The notes under the pieces were generated by a model that did no database searches, was not told where the DNA came from, and saw only the letters and a list, made by a program, of their open reading frames with translations. Made by a program: the position numbers and the translations under genes. A stretch of 49,510 bases of DNA from Sorangium sp. (lineage in GTDB: Bacteria; Myxococcota_A; Polyangia; Polyangiales; Polyangiaceae): NCBI GenBank assembly GCA_019695485.1, contig JAEUAF010000412.1, positions 1-49,510 on the forward strand, written 5' to 3'. The stretch's first letter is position 1. Each line of letters begins with the position of its first letter. Below, one piece after another: positions 19,536 through 29,135 of this stretch.

Positions 19536-20779
19536 TCTCTACCTGACCTTTCCGTAGCTGCGCGGGCTGTGAGGATTTTGACTCGCAGCCGGCAACCCGG
19601 CTGAAATGCGAATTCCGTAGATTCTGTGGCTTGCTCGATGGTTCCGACCAACGCGCCGCTCGAGCTCACGACCAAGCGTTTGGGGCCTTGAATTCCGGGG
19701 CTCTCACGCTCGAAGAATTGGCCCAAGACCGTGATGTTGCCGCCGCCCTTGATGCGGCAGTGGCTGAGCACACCGGCTTCGCCGATTACGAGATCGGTGC
19801 CCGCGCCTAGCGTGATCGAGCAATTCTCGAAGCGACTCTCGATTTCGATGCTCGAGCCCTCGCCGAACTCGAGCGATGCGTCGCGCAAGACGTCGCCTTT
19901 GCCGAAGTAGCGCGCCGCGCGCGTCGGCGACGTCAGCTTCCCTGCGAGCAAAGCGTCCACATCGTCGCCGCGCACTGGGCGTGAGCCGTCTGCGCCGGGG
20001 CTCCCGTCGAGCCACTCTGCCGCAGGGGTACTCCACTTCGCAGACGCCGTGGCAGCGCCGAACACCTTGGCCCCTGTCAACAACGCGCCGCTAAGCTCGG
20101 CACCGGCGAGATTGCAGTGCCGCAGGTCCGCCGCTTCCAAGTTTGCTCCCGGCAAGCGCGCTTGACTCAGGTTCGCACGTTGCAGACTGGCGCCGAAGAA
20201 GTTTGCTTTGGGCGCGCTCGCGCCGACTAGCTCCGCCTCGCGCAGGTTGGCCTTCTCGAGGTTCGCCTCCTCCAGATTGGCCGACGAGAGCACCGCGTTC
20301 ACGAGCTCTGCCCCCTTCAGGTTCGCGCCGCCGAGGTAGCACTCGCTGAGCTCCGCGTGGGAGAGCAACGCATTCTCGAGGTTCGCCTTGCCGAGATCGG
20401 CCGAGTCGAGCTGAGCGCCGGTCAGTCGCGCGCCGCGCAGGGTGGCGCGGCCGAGCTTGGCGCCCTCGAGCGTGGCTCGATTCAGGTTCGCCAGGCCGAG
20501 ATCGGCCCCCTCGAGATTGGCGCCCTCGAGGTCGGCCTTGTCGAGGTTGGCCTCGCGCAAGTCAGCGTCCTTGAGAAATGCCTCCCGCAAACTAGCGTTG
20601 CGGAACGACGCGCCCTTCAGCTTGGCGCCGGACAGGTTTGCGCCGTCGAGTTCCGCGCGCCCGAAGTCGAGTCCCTCGAGCGTGGCATTCGATAGATCTA
20701 TTCCACGCAGATCGGCGCGCGCAAAGCTCTGCTTTGCTGCCGCCCGCTGCAAGACTTCATCGCGAGTCAGCTCCGCCAT
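19532..20779 (-). CDS. Pentapeptide-repeat protein with bactofilin-like C-terminal domain
   Basis: Roughly 200 aa of A(D/N)LXX repeats then ASLEFGEGSSIEIESRFENCSITLGAGTDLVIGEAGVLSHCRIKGGGNITVLGQF; ATGA overlap with the bactofilin gene. Confidence 0.85.
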   Translation of the reverse strand: MAELTRDEVLQRAAAKQSFARADLRGIDLSNATLEGLDFGRAELDGANLSGAKLKGASFRNASLREAFLKDADLREANLDKADLEGANLEGADLGLANLNRATLEGAKLGRATLRGARLTGAQLDSADLGKANLENALLSHAELSECYLGGANLKGAELVNAVLSSANLEEANLEKANLREAELVGASAPKANFFGASLQRANLSQARLPGANLEAADLRHCNLAGAELSGALLTGAKVFGAATASAKWSTPAAEWLDGSPGADGSRPVRGDDVDALLAGKLTSPTRAARYFGKGDVLRDASLEFGEGSSIEIESRFENCSITLGAGTDLVIGEAGVLSHCRIKGGGNITVLGQFFERESPGIQGPKRLVVSSSGALVGTIEQATESTEFAFQPGCRLRVKILTARAATERSGRE

Positions 20780-20808
20780 CTAGTAGGGTCCTCCGTCTTC
20801 ACTCGGTC

Positions 20809-22425
20809 TCACTCGTTTCTCACAGAGAGGTAGCGCCTGAGGGCGTCGGCCTTTTTCTGAAAAGGAAGCGGCTCCAGCGCCTGAATCAGATCCACCTCAC
20901 CGAGCCGCGCCAGCAACAGGCTGATGTCGAGCAGAGTCGCGTTTCGCTCCTGGCGAATGCGCCGCTTTTCATCGGTGTTCGACCAGCCCTTGGCGTTCAG
21001 ATCGTAGGAGTTGTTCTGATCCTCGAGCTTCTTCAGCAAGGCTTCGAGCTGGCCCTTCTCCCGCTGACGCTTGGGAGTGGGCGGCAAGGAGCCGAGCTCG
21101 CGCTTGTAGCGCTGGAAACGCGCCACGATACGCTCGGCCAGGTCGCGGCCGATACCAGCAGCTTCCGCAATATCGTTGGGTTTCGCTTTGTAGAATTGGT
21201 CGAGGCTCATGAGCCCCGCCGCCACGATGCGGTCGAGCGCCACGCGGCGCACGTCGGGCACTTGCTGCAGCAGCGAGAGCACGATGATGGGCTCACGCCG
21301 ATTGCGGGCCTCCTTCACCTCGAAGGCTTGCGGCAGGTCGGCGGCGAGCTTCTGATAAGTCGCTTTGAGCCCGTCGCGCGTGCGCGCGTCGAGCACGTTG
21401 CCGATCGCGCGTTCGCCCTGTTCGATCACCGCGAGCAACGCGCTCAGACCCGCCCCGAGGTCCACGAGGGACATGTCGAGCGCTGCGCGGCGTAAGGACG
21501 CCACGGCAGGGCGGCACACGGACAGCCACTCCTTCGTGGGCTCACCGAGCTCGATCTCGACGATCAGGTCGCGCACCGGGCCCAAATGATTGGCGGAGAT
21601 CTCGAGAAACAGGCGTTGTGCATCGCCGATCTCGTGCTTCGAGAGATCTTGTCCGGGGCTTGCTCCGGTGCTCGGAGGGTCCGACAAGATCGTGTCGAAC
21701 TTGCGATCGATGTCGTCTAGCAAGCGTCGCGCCCCCGACGCGGTGGACGTCGCGGCTGCGGAGGTGGAAAGTTCGGGATTCGGCAGGACGGGCGCTGCAA
21801 CGGCCGCGGCGCTCGCATCCGCGTCGACCGTAGCGGCGCTGGCCGGGCCCGGCGTTGGCGTTGCAACGCGGGGTCCCCAAGAGGCCCGTGGCGAAGCTCC
21901 GCTCGCTGCGGCGTTCGAGGGGGCCGGCGACGGCGCGGCCACTTCCACGGCTGAGGGTGAAGTCGCAGCCGTGGGGGCGCTGCCGTCGGCGCTCGGAGCC
22001 ACGCGCGGCGCCTCACCTGGGGACGACGGTCGCTTCTCGGGAGTGGCGTCGCCGACGGCGTCAGCCAGCGCTTCGCTGATCGAGCCGGGGCTCTCGCCGG
22101 GCGGCGGCTTCGAAAGGCGGGCACCAGCGCCGGGCAACGTTGAGCGTCGTGGGGCTACCGGTCGCTTCGACGGAAACGGAGGCAAGCCGGGCCCCCGCGA
22201 TTCGGGAGCAGGCGGCGCTTGCGGTGGCGCGGTCGATGGCCCGTGCGTGATGGTGCGCGTCCCCAAGGGGGGCAATGCGGGACGGGGCGCACTCGGCCGA
22301 GGCGGTTCGGCCGGGGCTGGGGGGCGGTCGCCGAGCGCCATGCGGCCGCCGCACTCCACGCAAAACACCGCGCTTTCGAGTCCGAGCGCGCCGCAATGGG
22401 GACACCGTGCCGTGAGGCCCGCCAT
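20809..22425 (-). CDS. Zinc-ribbon protein with Pro/Ala-rich linker and helix-hairpin-helix-like C-terminal region
   Basis: CPHCGALGLESAVFCVECGG at N terminus; KPNDIAEAAGIGRDLAERIVARFQRYK HHH-like; start set at MAGLTARCPHCG. Confidence 0.7.
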   Translation of the reverse strand: MAGLTARCPHCGALGLESAVFCVECGGRMALGDRPPAPAEPPRPSAPRPALPPLGTRTITHGPSTAPPQAPPAPESRGPGLPPFPSKRPVAPRRSTLPGAGARLSKPPPGESPGSISEALADAVGDATPEKRPSSPGEAPRVAPSADGSAPTAATSPSAVEVAAPSPAPSNAAASGASPRASWGPRVATPTPGPASAATVDADASAAAVAAPVLPNPELSTSAAATSTASGARRLLDDIDRKFDTILSDPPSTGASPGQDLSKHEIGDAQRLFLEISANHLGPVRDLIVEIELGEPTKEWLSVCRPAVASLRRAALDMSLVDLGAGLSALLAVIEQGERAIGNVLDARTRDGLKATYQKLAADLPQAFEVKEARNRREPIIVLSLLQQVPDVRRVALDRIVAAGLMSLDQFYKAKPNDIAEAAGIGRDLAERIVARFQRYKRELGSLPPTPKRQREKGQLEALLKKLEDQNNSYDLNAKGWSNTDEKRRIRQERNATLLDISLLLARLGEVDLIQALEPLPFQKKADALRRYLSVRNE

Positions 22426-22542
22426 GGTGATTCCGTTACTACCATCATCACCCCCGCCCTGGGCCCCCAAATTCGAGCGAGTTTGGAAAGAGAGCCGAGC
22501 GGACCAGGTTTTTGCAGGGTCCGGACGGCGGTCCGGTGAGGT

Positions 22543-23640
22543 CTAATGGACACCCGAAGCGGCGTAACTAGCGAGCGCGAGCGCGGTGTTCTCTGCCGAG
22601 CGCACAGCGGCGTCGATCCCCGAACCGTGGAATGCCGCGCCAGCGAGGAAGACACCGCGCCCCGTGAGCGCCGACTCGAGCGTGCGAACCCGTTCGACAT
22701 GTGCAGCATCGAACACTGGCAGCGCGTTTCCCCAGCGCGAGACCCAGAAGTGTTGCGGTGCGCTGCGGAGCGAAAGGACTCGCGAAAGGCCGCGCGTTGC
22801 CCGCGCCAGCCATGCGGAGTCGTCGAGCCCAGCGATCTCTCCTGCGGCCGGGCGAAAGAAGAGTCGTAGCAGTGCGTGCGAGGCCGGTGCGCGTGCCGGT
22901 AGCTTCGTCGAGCTGAAGGTGCAGGCGCGGAGCCCGTCCTGTTGCGCATCGAGTGCCACCACGAAGCCGGTGCCGTCGAGCGGATGTTCGACAGCATCGC
23001 GTGCGTAGGCAAGTGAGACGGTGACGCTCGACAGCGTCGTGGCGGCGCCGAGCGCCTCCGCCGCTGGCCCGATCTCGGGTGTGAGTAACGCGGCGGCCTG
23101 GGCGGCGTTCGTTGCAAGCACCACCGCGTCGAAGCGCTCCGGAGCCCGCTGGTGAGCGGTCAGGGTCACTCGAGCGGACGCTTCGCAGCGCACGCTCACG
23201 ATCTGCCTCTCGAGCTGAATGCGCGCTCGCCCTGCAATGGCAGCGGCGAGCGCTGTCGGCAGCGCTTGCATTCCGTCGCGGAAGGAGCGAATGCCCCGAC
23301 CAAGCTCGTCTTTGGCCACTTGGAAGCCGAGAAACTTCGCCGCTTCGCCAGGCTGGAGTTCCTTGAGCGAAGTGCCATCGAAGCCGTACGAGCGCTGCAC
23401 GAGCTGGTCGACGATGTCAGCGCCGACTCCGACGGCGCGAGCGATGCTTGGTACCGCCTCGCTGCGCGCGACGAAGCCTTCCGCCCCGTGCTCTACGTTG
23501 AAACCATGCAGCGATTCGGTATGAAGCTGACCACCAAGGCGCGCGGAGCCCTCGAACACCACCACCTCGTCACCGGCCTCGACGCGGCGTACGGCGACGA
23601 CGAGCCCGGCCAGGCCGCCACCCACGATGGCAACTTTCAT
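22543..23640 (-). CDS. hemG: FAD-dependent protoporphyrinogen oxidase-like protein
   Basis: MKVAIVGGGLAGLVVAVRRVEAGDEVVVFEGSARLGGQLHTE; C-terminal GRGVFLAGAAFHGSGIDAAVRSAE. Confidence 0.8.
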   Translation of the reverse strand: MKVAIVGGGLAGLVVAVRRVEAGDEVVVFEGSARLGGQLHTESLHGFNVEHGAEGFVARSEAVPSIARAVGVGADIVDQLVQRSYGFDGTSLKELQPGEAAKFLGFQVAKDELGRGIRSFRDGMQALPTALAAAIAGRARIQLERQIVSVRCEASARVTLTAHQRAPERFDAVVLATNAAQAAALLTPEIGPAAEALGAATTLSSVTVSLAYARDAVEHPLDGTGFVVALDAQQDGLRACTFSSTKLPARAPASHALLRLFFRPAAGEIAGLDDSAWLARATRGLSRVLSLRSAPQHFWVSRWGNALPVFDAAHVERVRTLESALTGRGVFLAGAAFHGSGIDAAVRSAENTALALASYAASGVH

Positions 23641-23948
23641 GCGCCGCGCCTCGTCGGCGTGCCGCTCGGAGCGGCGGTCGCGTCATCGTTCATGCGCCGA
23701 GCGGCGGTGTGTACGTGCGTGCTTCGGCCGAGCATTCGCCCCTTATAGCAGGCTCGGCTGCTTGCAGATTCAGGCCCCTCGGATCTGAGCGAGCGTCACG
23801 AATTCAGGCCCGGCTTACCGGCGTCCTGCCGCGCTCGCGCCTGGCGGCCGCTGGTTCGGCTTGCCCGCAACGCGGGCGAAACGCTAAGTTCAGCCCCTTC
23901 CCAGCAGGACCTGGGCGCGTACCCGCGAACCCGAAGAGGACACTCAAA

Positions 23949-26336
23949 ATGCAGTATGGACACTTCGACGACGACGCCCGCGAGTACGTGGTGACGCGCC
24001 CCGATACTCCACGTCCGTGGAGCAACTACCTCGGCAGCACCGAATACGGCGCGATCATTACCAACAACGCCGGAGGCTATAGTTTCTATCGAAGTGCGGC
24101 GAATCATCGTTTTTTAAGACTCCGTAGTAATTCGGTTCCGCTCGATCAGCCGGGTCGATACTTCTATTTGCGCGACCGTGATGACGGGGATTACTGGAGT
24201 GCAAGCTGGCAGCCTGTCGGCAAACCGCTCGACCGCTACAAGTCGACGTGTCGTCACGGCACCGCGTACACGATCATCAGCTCCGAGTATGCCGAGATCG
24301 AGTGCGAGGCGACCTACTTCGTGCCCCTCGGCCAGATCTTCGAGTACTGGCGCTTGCGCGTCAGCAATCGTTCGACGCGGCGACGCCGCATCAGCGTCTA
24401 CACGTTCTGCGAGTTTACGGGTGTCGGAAACATCATCAACGACCTGACCAACCTGCAGTATTCGCTGTTCGTGAATAAGGCCGATTGGGTCGATGGCATG
24501 CTGAGCATCGCCTCGCACCCGTACGAGCCCTACGACGCCAGCATGCTCGATAAACTCGGCCGCTATTTCATGAAAGTGACGGGCGGCGAAGTGGCTGGGT
24601 TCGAAACACTGCGCGATCGCTTTCTCGGAAATTACGGCACCTACGCGAACCCCGAGGCGTTGCGGGAGGGCAAACTCACGAACTTCGAAACGGCAGGTGA
24701 GAACGTGGTGGGAGTACAGCAGATCGACCTCGATCTCGCGCCCGGCGAAACACGCGAGCTCATCGTAATGCTCGGCCTTGGTAGCCCGGAAACCCACGGC
24801 AAGGCGCTGGTCGCCGAGTTCGGCAATCCCCAGCGCTGCGAGCTCGAACTCGAGAAGCTCAAGCAGTCGTGGCACGCGCTCTTGACGTCCACGCGCGTCA
24901 AGACTCCGGACCCCGAGTTCGACTCGATGGTGAACGTGTGGAATGCCTACAACGCGCTCGTTACTTACGCTTGGTCGCGAGCGGCCTCGTTGATCTACAA
25001 CGGTGAGCGCGATGGCCTCGGCTACCGCGACACCGTGCAGGATTTTCTAGGTGTGACGCCGCTCCTGAAAGAGCAAATGCGCGGGCGCCTAGAGCTCATG
25101 TTGACGGGGCAGGTCGAGTGCGGCGGCGCCATGCCGCTCGTGCGCCCGTTCTCGCACAAGCCTGGTCACGAGTCCGCGCCGGCGAAGGAACATTTTCGCA
25201 GCGACGACGCGCTCTGGCTGTTCAACGCGGTGCCGGCGTACGTCGCTGAAACGGGAGACGTCGCGTTTTACGAAAAGGTGCTGCCTTACGCCGATCACGG
25301 CGCCGCCAGCGTGTTTGGGCACTTGCGGCGCGCGCTCGAGTTCAACCTCGAACGCAGTGGGCAGCACGGCTTGCCCTGCGGGCTTTCGGCTGATTGGAAC
25401 GACTGCTGCAATCTCGGCTACACGGGCGAAAGCGTGATGGTCGCGTTCCAGGTTCGCTATGGCCTAGGCGTCTACGCCGAGATCGCGGAGCGCCTCGCGC
25501 GCCCATTGGAAGCCTCGTGGGCGCTCGCCGAGCGCGAGAAGCTCGACCGCGCGATTCAAACCACGTGTTGGGACGGCGAGTGGTTCATTTGGGCCACGGG
25601 CAAGGACGGCACCATCTTCGGCACCAAGAACATGGACGAAGGCAAGGTGTACATCAACACCCAGGCCTGGGCCGTGATCAGCGGTGCCGCGACGCCCGAA
25701 CAAGCCCGGCTCGCGATGAAGTCCATGAAGGACTATTTGGCGACGCCGTATGGGCTGATGCTGAGCGCTCCGCCGTTCCAGAAGACGTCGCGCGAGGTGA
25801 TGGGGGGCGTGATCTACAACTTGGGGATTAAGGAGAACGCTGGCATCTTCAATCATCCCCAAAGCTGGGCGGTGATGGCCGAATGCCAACTCGGCAACGG
25901 CGATCAGGCGTACGAGTATTACCGCGCCTACATGCCGTCGGCGTACAACACCCGCGCCGAGGTTCGCGAAATCGAGCCGTACGTTCACAGTCAAACGACC
26001 TACGCTACTTGCAACTCCAACGCCGGCAAATCGAGGGTGCCTTGGCTCACCGGCACGGTGTCCTGGAGCTATTTCGCGGCGTTGCAGTCCATCCTGGGGA
26101 TTCGCCCCGAAATTGACGGCCTGCGTATCGACCCCTGTATCCCCAAGGACTGGCCCGGCTTCGAAATCGAGCGCGTCTTTCGCGGCAAGACGCTGAAGAT
26201 CTCGATCCGGAACCCCAACGCCAAGTGCCGCGGCGTGAAGAGCCTGCGCCTTGGCGGCAAAGTCGTCAGCGGAAACTTGCTCCCCATCGCAGAGCTTGCC
26301 GACGGCCTGCGGGTGGAGGCAACCCTCGAGGGCTGA
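23949..26336 (+). CDS. GH94 family glycoside phosphorylase (cellobiose-phosphorylase-like)
   Basis: MQYGHFDDDAREYVVTRPDTPRPWSNYLGSTEYGAIITNNAGGYSFYRSAANHRFLR; YRDTVQDFLG, GLSADWNDC, GTVSWSYFAALQSILGIRPEIDGLRIDPCIP. Confidence 0.93.
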   Translation: MQYGHFDDDAREYVVTRPDTPRPWSNYLGSTEYGAIITNNAGGYSFYRSAANHRFLRLRSNSVPLDQPGRYFYLRDRDDGDYWSASWQPVGKPLDRYKSTCRHGTAYTIISSEYAEIECEATYFVPLGQIFEYWRLRVSNRSTRRRRISVYTFCEFTGVGNIINDLTNLQYSLFVNKADWVDGMLSIASHPYEPYDASMLDKLGRYFMKVTGGEVAGFETLRDRFLGNYGTYANPEALREGKLTNFETAGENVVGVQQIDLDLAPGETRELIVMLGLGSPETHGKALVAEFGNPQRCELELEKLKQSWHALLTSTRVKTPDPEFDSMVNVWNAYNALVTYAWSRAASLIYNGERDGLGYRDTVQDFLGVTPLLKEQMRGRLELMLTGQVECGGAMPLVRPFSHKPGHESAPAKEHFRSDDALWLFNAVPAYVAETGDVAFYEKVLPYADHGAASVFGHLRRALEFNLERSGQHGLPCGLSADWNDCCNLGYTGESVMVAFQVRYGLGVYAEIAERLARPLEASWALAEREKLDRAIQTTCWDGEWFIWATGKDGTIFGTKNMDEGKVYINTQAWAVISGAATPEQARLAMKSMKDYLATPYGLMLSAPPFQKTSREVMGGVIYNLGIKENAGIFNHPQSWAVMAECQLGNGDQAYEYYRAYMPSAYNTRAEVREIEPYVHSQTTYATCNSNAGKSRVPWLTGTVSWSYFAALQSILGIRPEIDGLRIDPCIPKDWPGFEIERVFRGKTLKISIRNPNAKCRGVKSLRLGGKVVSGNLLPIAELADGLRVEATLEG

Positions 26337-26363
26337 CCGCCTATGGGGTCAGAGCTCGTGGTT

Positions 26364-26398
26364 AGCCGCCAAGCAGCGCTCGCTGCGGCTTGGCGGCT
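26364..26398. terminator. 11-bp stem hairpin (AGCCGCCAAGC/GCTTGGCGGCT) between convergent genes; candidate bidirectional terminator
   Basis: Perfect 11-bp arms 26364-26374 and 26388-26398 with 13-nt loop in the GH94/HTH convergent gap. Confidence 0.5.
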
Positions 26399-26457
26399 TC
26401 CGGCGGAGGGCCGTGCGGCTTCACACGACGAGGGCGCCGCATTGCTGCGTGGGCGCG

Positions 26458-27255
26458 CTAGCCGTTGACGACGCCAGCGATGGCTGGCTGGTTCGCGGCT
26501 CGCAGGCGCGTGAGCGACGCTTCGCGTTCCGCGACGACCGGAGCAAAGCGCGGTCGCGCGGCGAGGTCCGACTGGGTAGCGATCAGACCGCACAACAGCT
26601 CCGAGCGGCCCGACACCCCGAGCTTATGGAACGCCGCGGCGAGCTGATTTGCCACCGTACGCACCGACGTGTGGCGAAGCTTGGCCATTTCGGCGTGTGA
26701 GAGGCCTTCGATGAGCAGCTTGATGACGTCCGCTTCGGCGCGCGAGACGAGGCTTTCGAGTCGCAATTCCGGGCGCGGGACGCCCAAAATCGTGTAGCTC
26801 TGCTCGCCGTGGGTCACGCGGCTGAAGCGTGCCTCATGGTACGGCGTGTTGCGGTGCAGCGCATGCACGGAGAGCCACAAGGGGAGTGGCGCTCGCGAGG
26901 CGCCGCAGTCCATGCCCATCGCACGCAAGCAGCCGCCCGCAATGATGGCGACGGTTGACGGCGCCAGCCCGAGCTCCGCGGCTACCGCCTTCTGTCCCCC
27001 ACGCAACAAGACTCGCTCCAAGACGCGCAGCTTCTTCGGCAGCAAACGGCGGTCGGTGCGTCGCTCTGGGGCCTTCGCCTCGACCGCGATCAGGCAGTCT
27101 CGCTGAGTGAAGAAGCAGTCGCGCACGACTAGCGTCGCGTTCGTGAGCTCGCGCCACAGGCCGCCGAGGTCGATGCGCTCGCGCGACTCCGCGTCCGCCC
27201 TGACTGCTTTGAAGCGTTCGAGCTCTCCGAATCCCTGGGTCAGTTCGTCGACCAT
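26458..27255 (-). CDS. LuxR-family regulator with two HTH-like segments
   Basis: C-term LVSRAEADVIKLLIEGLSHAEMAKLRHTSVRTVANQLAAAFHKLGVSGRSEL; N-term LPKKLRVLERVLLRGGQKAVAAELGLAPSTVAIIAGGCLRAMGM. Confidence 0.75.
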   Translation of the reverse strand: MVDELTQGFGELERFKAVRADAESRERIDLGGLWRELTNATLVVRDCFFTQRDCLIAVEAKAPERRTDRRLLPKKLRVLERVLLRGGQKAVAAELGLAPSTVAIIAGGCLRAMGMDCGASRAPLPLWLSVHALHRNTPYHEARFSRVTHGEQSYTILGVPRPELRLESLVSRAEADVIKLLIEGLSHAEMAKLRHTSVRTVANQLAAAFHKLGVSGRSELLCGLIATQSDLAARPRFAPVVAEREASLTRLRAANQPAIAGVVNG

Positions 27256-27499
27256 GAGTGTCCTCCAAATCGGATAAATCTAGACCCCCAAGGATGTTCC
27301 GCGCGCGACCGAGAGCGCACCGGACCTCCACGTCTTCAGGCACTCTGAACGAGGCCCCGCTCACTGTCGATTACAGCGGATTACAGGGAAATTCGGCCGC
27401 TATTTCGCGCTCGCAACGCGCGCTCCGACGGGCCTCGAGCGGAACCCGCCAGGGTGACTGACTGAGCGCTGGCGTGCGCTGAAGCGCGCGCGCCCAGCG

Positions 27500-28417
27500 T
27501 CACACGATCCGAATGTCGAACGTCGCAAATCCGAGTCGTAGTTGCTTGCTACGGGGACGACGCTCGATGACGTTGACGACGCCTGGCAGACCGGCTCGCG
27601 CGAAGTGTTGGCGAATGCGAAAGACGTCGATATTGAGCTGCGTAGAAGTGATGTGCAGCAACGTGAGCAAGTCTTCCTGGTGGATCCAGCCGCAGGAGGC
27701 GTCCGGAAAGCCGTTCTTCTCGTCGTCGCGCCGCGCGCGAGCCAAGGTCAACAGCAAGTAGTTATGCGAGCGACTGCCGAGGTCGACTACGATTTCTCCC
27801 TGTTGTGCGCGCAGCTCCACGTGCTCTTCGTCACGCGAGACCGTGAAATGCAAGGAGACCGGCGTCTGCGTGGACGAAGACAGAGAAGTCGACGTTGGGC
27901 CCAGAATATCGGGGCTCGCGAAGCGCCAGGGCCGTCCGGCCACTTGAAATAGCTTGCTGGGGTCGAGCACGATGCGGTCACCGTCGATCGTCTCGAGCTT
28001 CCATAATCCGTCGACGTCGCGGAAGATGCTGGCCTGAGGATTGGCGCTCGTGGGCAAACCAATCACGTCGTTTTCCGGGGTGAGCGGGTCGCCGCCGTCG
28101 AGCGGGATGGCCATGGCCGGGGGCGGCAGGTCATCCTGGAGCACCCAGAGCTCCGCCTCGCTTCCGAAGGTCAGCTCTGCGCCCTGCGCCACGACGTACG
28201 CCTTGCCCACTTCGAGCCGGGCCCCGTTCAGGAACGTGCCGTTTCGGCTGCCGAGGTCTTTGAGCTCCCAGCGCGTGCTGCCCCAGCGCAACGCCGCGTG
28301 CTGCGCCGAGACGTACGGCTCTTGGATCTGCAAGCCGCAGTTGGGGGAACGCCCGATGATCAGCTCCGGCTCGACCAAGAGCGTGCGTTGCGTTCGACGC
28401 TGGAACAGAAACGCCAT
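27500..28417 (-). CDS. FHA domain protein with C-terminal winged-helix-like region
   Basis: IIGRSPNCGLQIQEPYVSAQHAALRW...LKDLGSRNGTFLNG FHA core; C-term LNIDVFRIRQHFARAGLPGVVNVIERRPRSKQLRLG. Confidence 0.82.
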   Translation of the reverse strand: MAFLFQRRTQRTLLVEPELIIGRSPNCGLQIQEPYVSAQHAALRWGSTRWELKDLGSRNGTFLNGARLEVGKAYVVAQGAELTFGSEAELWVLQDDLPPPAMAIPLDGGDPLTPENDVIGLPTSANPQASIFRDVDGLWKLETIDGDRIVLDPSKLFQVAGRPWRFASPDILGPTSTSLSSSTQTPVSLHFTVSRDEEHVELRAQQGEIVVDLGSRSHNYLLLTLARARRDDEKNGFPDASCGWIHQEDLLTLLHITSTQLNIDVFRIRQHFARAGLPGVVNVIERRPRSKQLRLGFATFDIRIV

Positions 28418-28629
28418 GGCAGCGGGAGTCCGGGGGTCGCCTTCGAAAGAGTTCCTTCGTTTTTCCCTCAGCCGTCCGCGCGGATCAACCGGGGCCACTC
28501 GGCGAGCCGCGCCAGCGCCTAGAACTACGAGGATTTTCGCGAAAAACGTGCGACGCGGCCCGCCCGTATCGCCGTGAAACCTTGGACTGAAGGCACGGTG
28601 TCGGGTGGCCGGTCGGTAATTGTCGGGGC

Positions 28630-29067
28630 TCAGCCCTTCCGGCGCGCGAACTTGAGCCCGGAGAAGACCGAGTCGATCGCGCACACTTTGTGGTCGACCA
28701 GGCCGCGGGCAAGCCCGGACGCGCGGATCTCGGCTTCACTGAGATCCGTCTCGATGCCTGACGCCTTCTTCGGCCAGCAGATCCAAAGGCCGAGCGCCCC
28801 GAGTTTTTGGACGCGACGCTCCATGTCCCGCACGAGCTCACGCCGGTTGCTCGGAAACCAAATCCAGAGCTCACACGCTCGTCGCTGGGATGAGACGAGC
28901 TCCGCTCCCGCCGGCAACGGGGCACAGAGCGCCTCGAAGTCGCTCGGCGCGCCCACCAAGCCGACTCGCGCGCCCTCGCGGATTCCGAGCTTCTTAGCGA
29001 GCGGCGTGCCTGAGTAGCCGGCCGGGACAGCGCTCCGTTTGCGTGAATTGTAGGTGTTTGACGACAT
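28630..29067 (-). CDS. DUF3052 family protein
   Basis: GYSGTPLAKKLGIREGARVGLVGAPSDFEAL...LWICWPKKASGIETDLSEAEIRASGLARGLVDHKVCAIDSVFSGLKFARRK. Confidence 0.82.
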   Translation of the reverse strand: MSSNTYNSRKRSAVPAGYSGTPLAKKLGIREGARVGLVGAPSDFEALCAPLPAGAELVSSQRRACELWIWFPSNRRELVRDMERRVQKLGALGLWICWPKKASGIETDLSEAEIRASGLARGLVDHKVCAIDSVFSGLKFARRKG

Positions 29068-29135
29068 CGTTTTCTCGCCAGGTTCGCTCACGCGTGGTGC
29101 GGACGCCGAGCGCTTCCTTGACCTATGATGTGCCG

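Noticed and set aside
20100-20760. Dense quasi-periodic nucleotide repeat resembling a repeat array
   Set aside because: Explained by the 15-bp periodicity of pentapeptide-repeat codons; not CRISPR or a minisatellite.
20638-21495. 285-aa plus-strand ORF
   Set aside because: Antisense to pentapeptide-repeat and zinc-ribbon genes.
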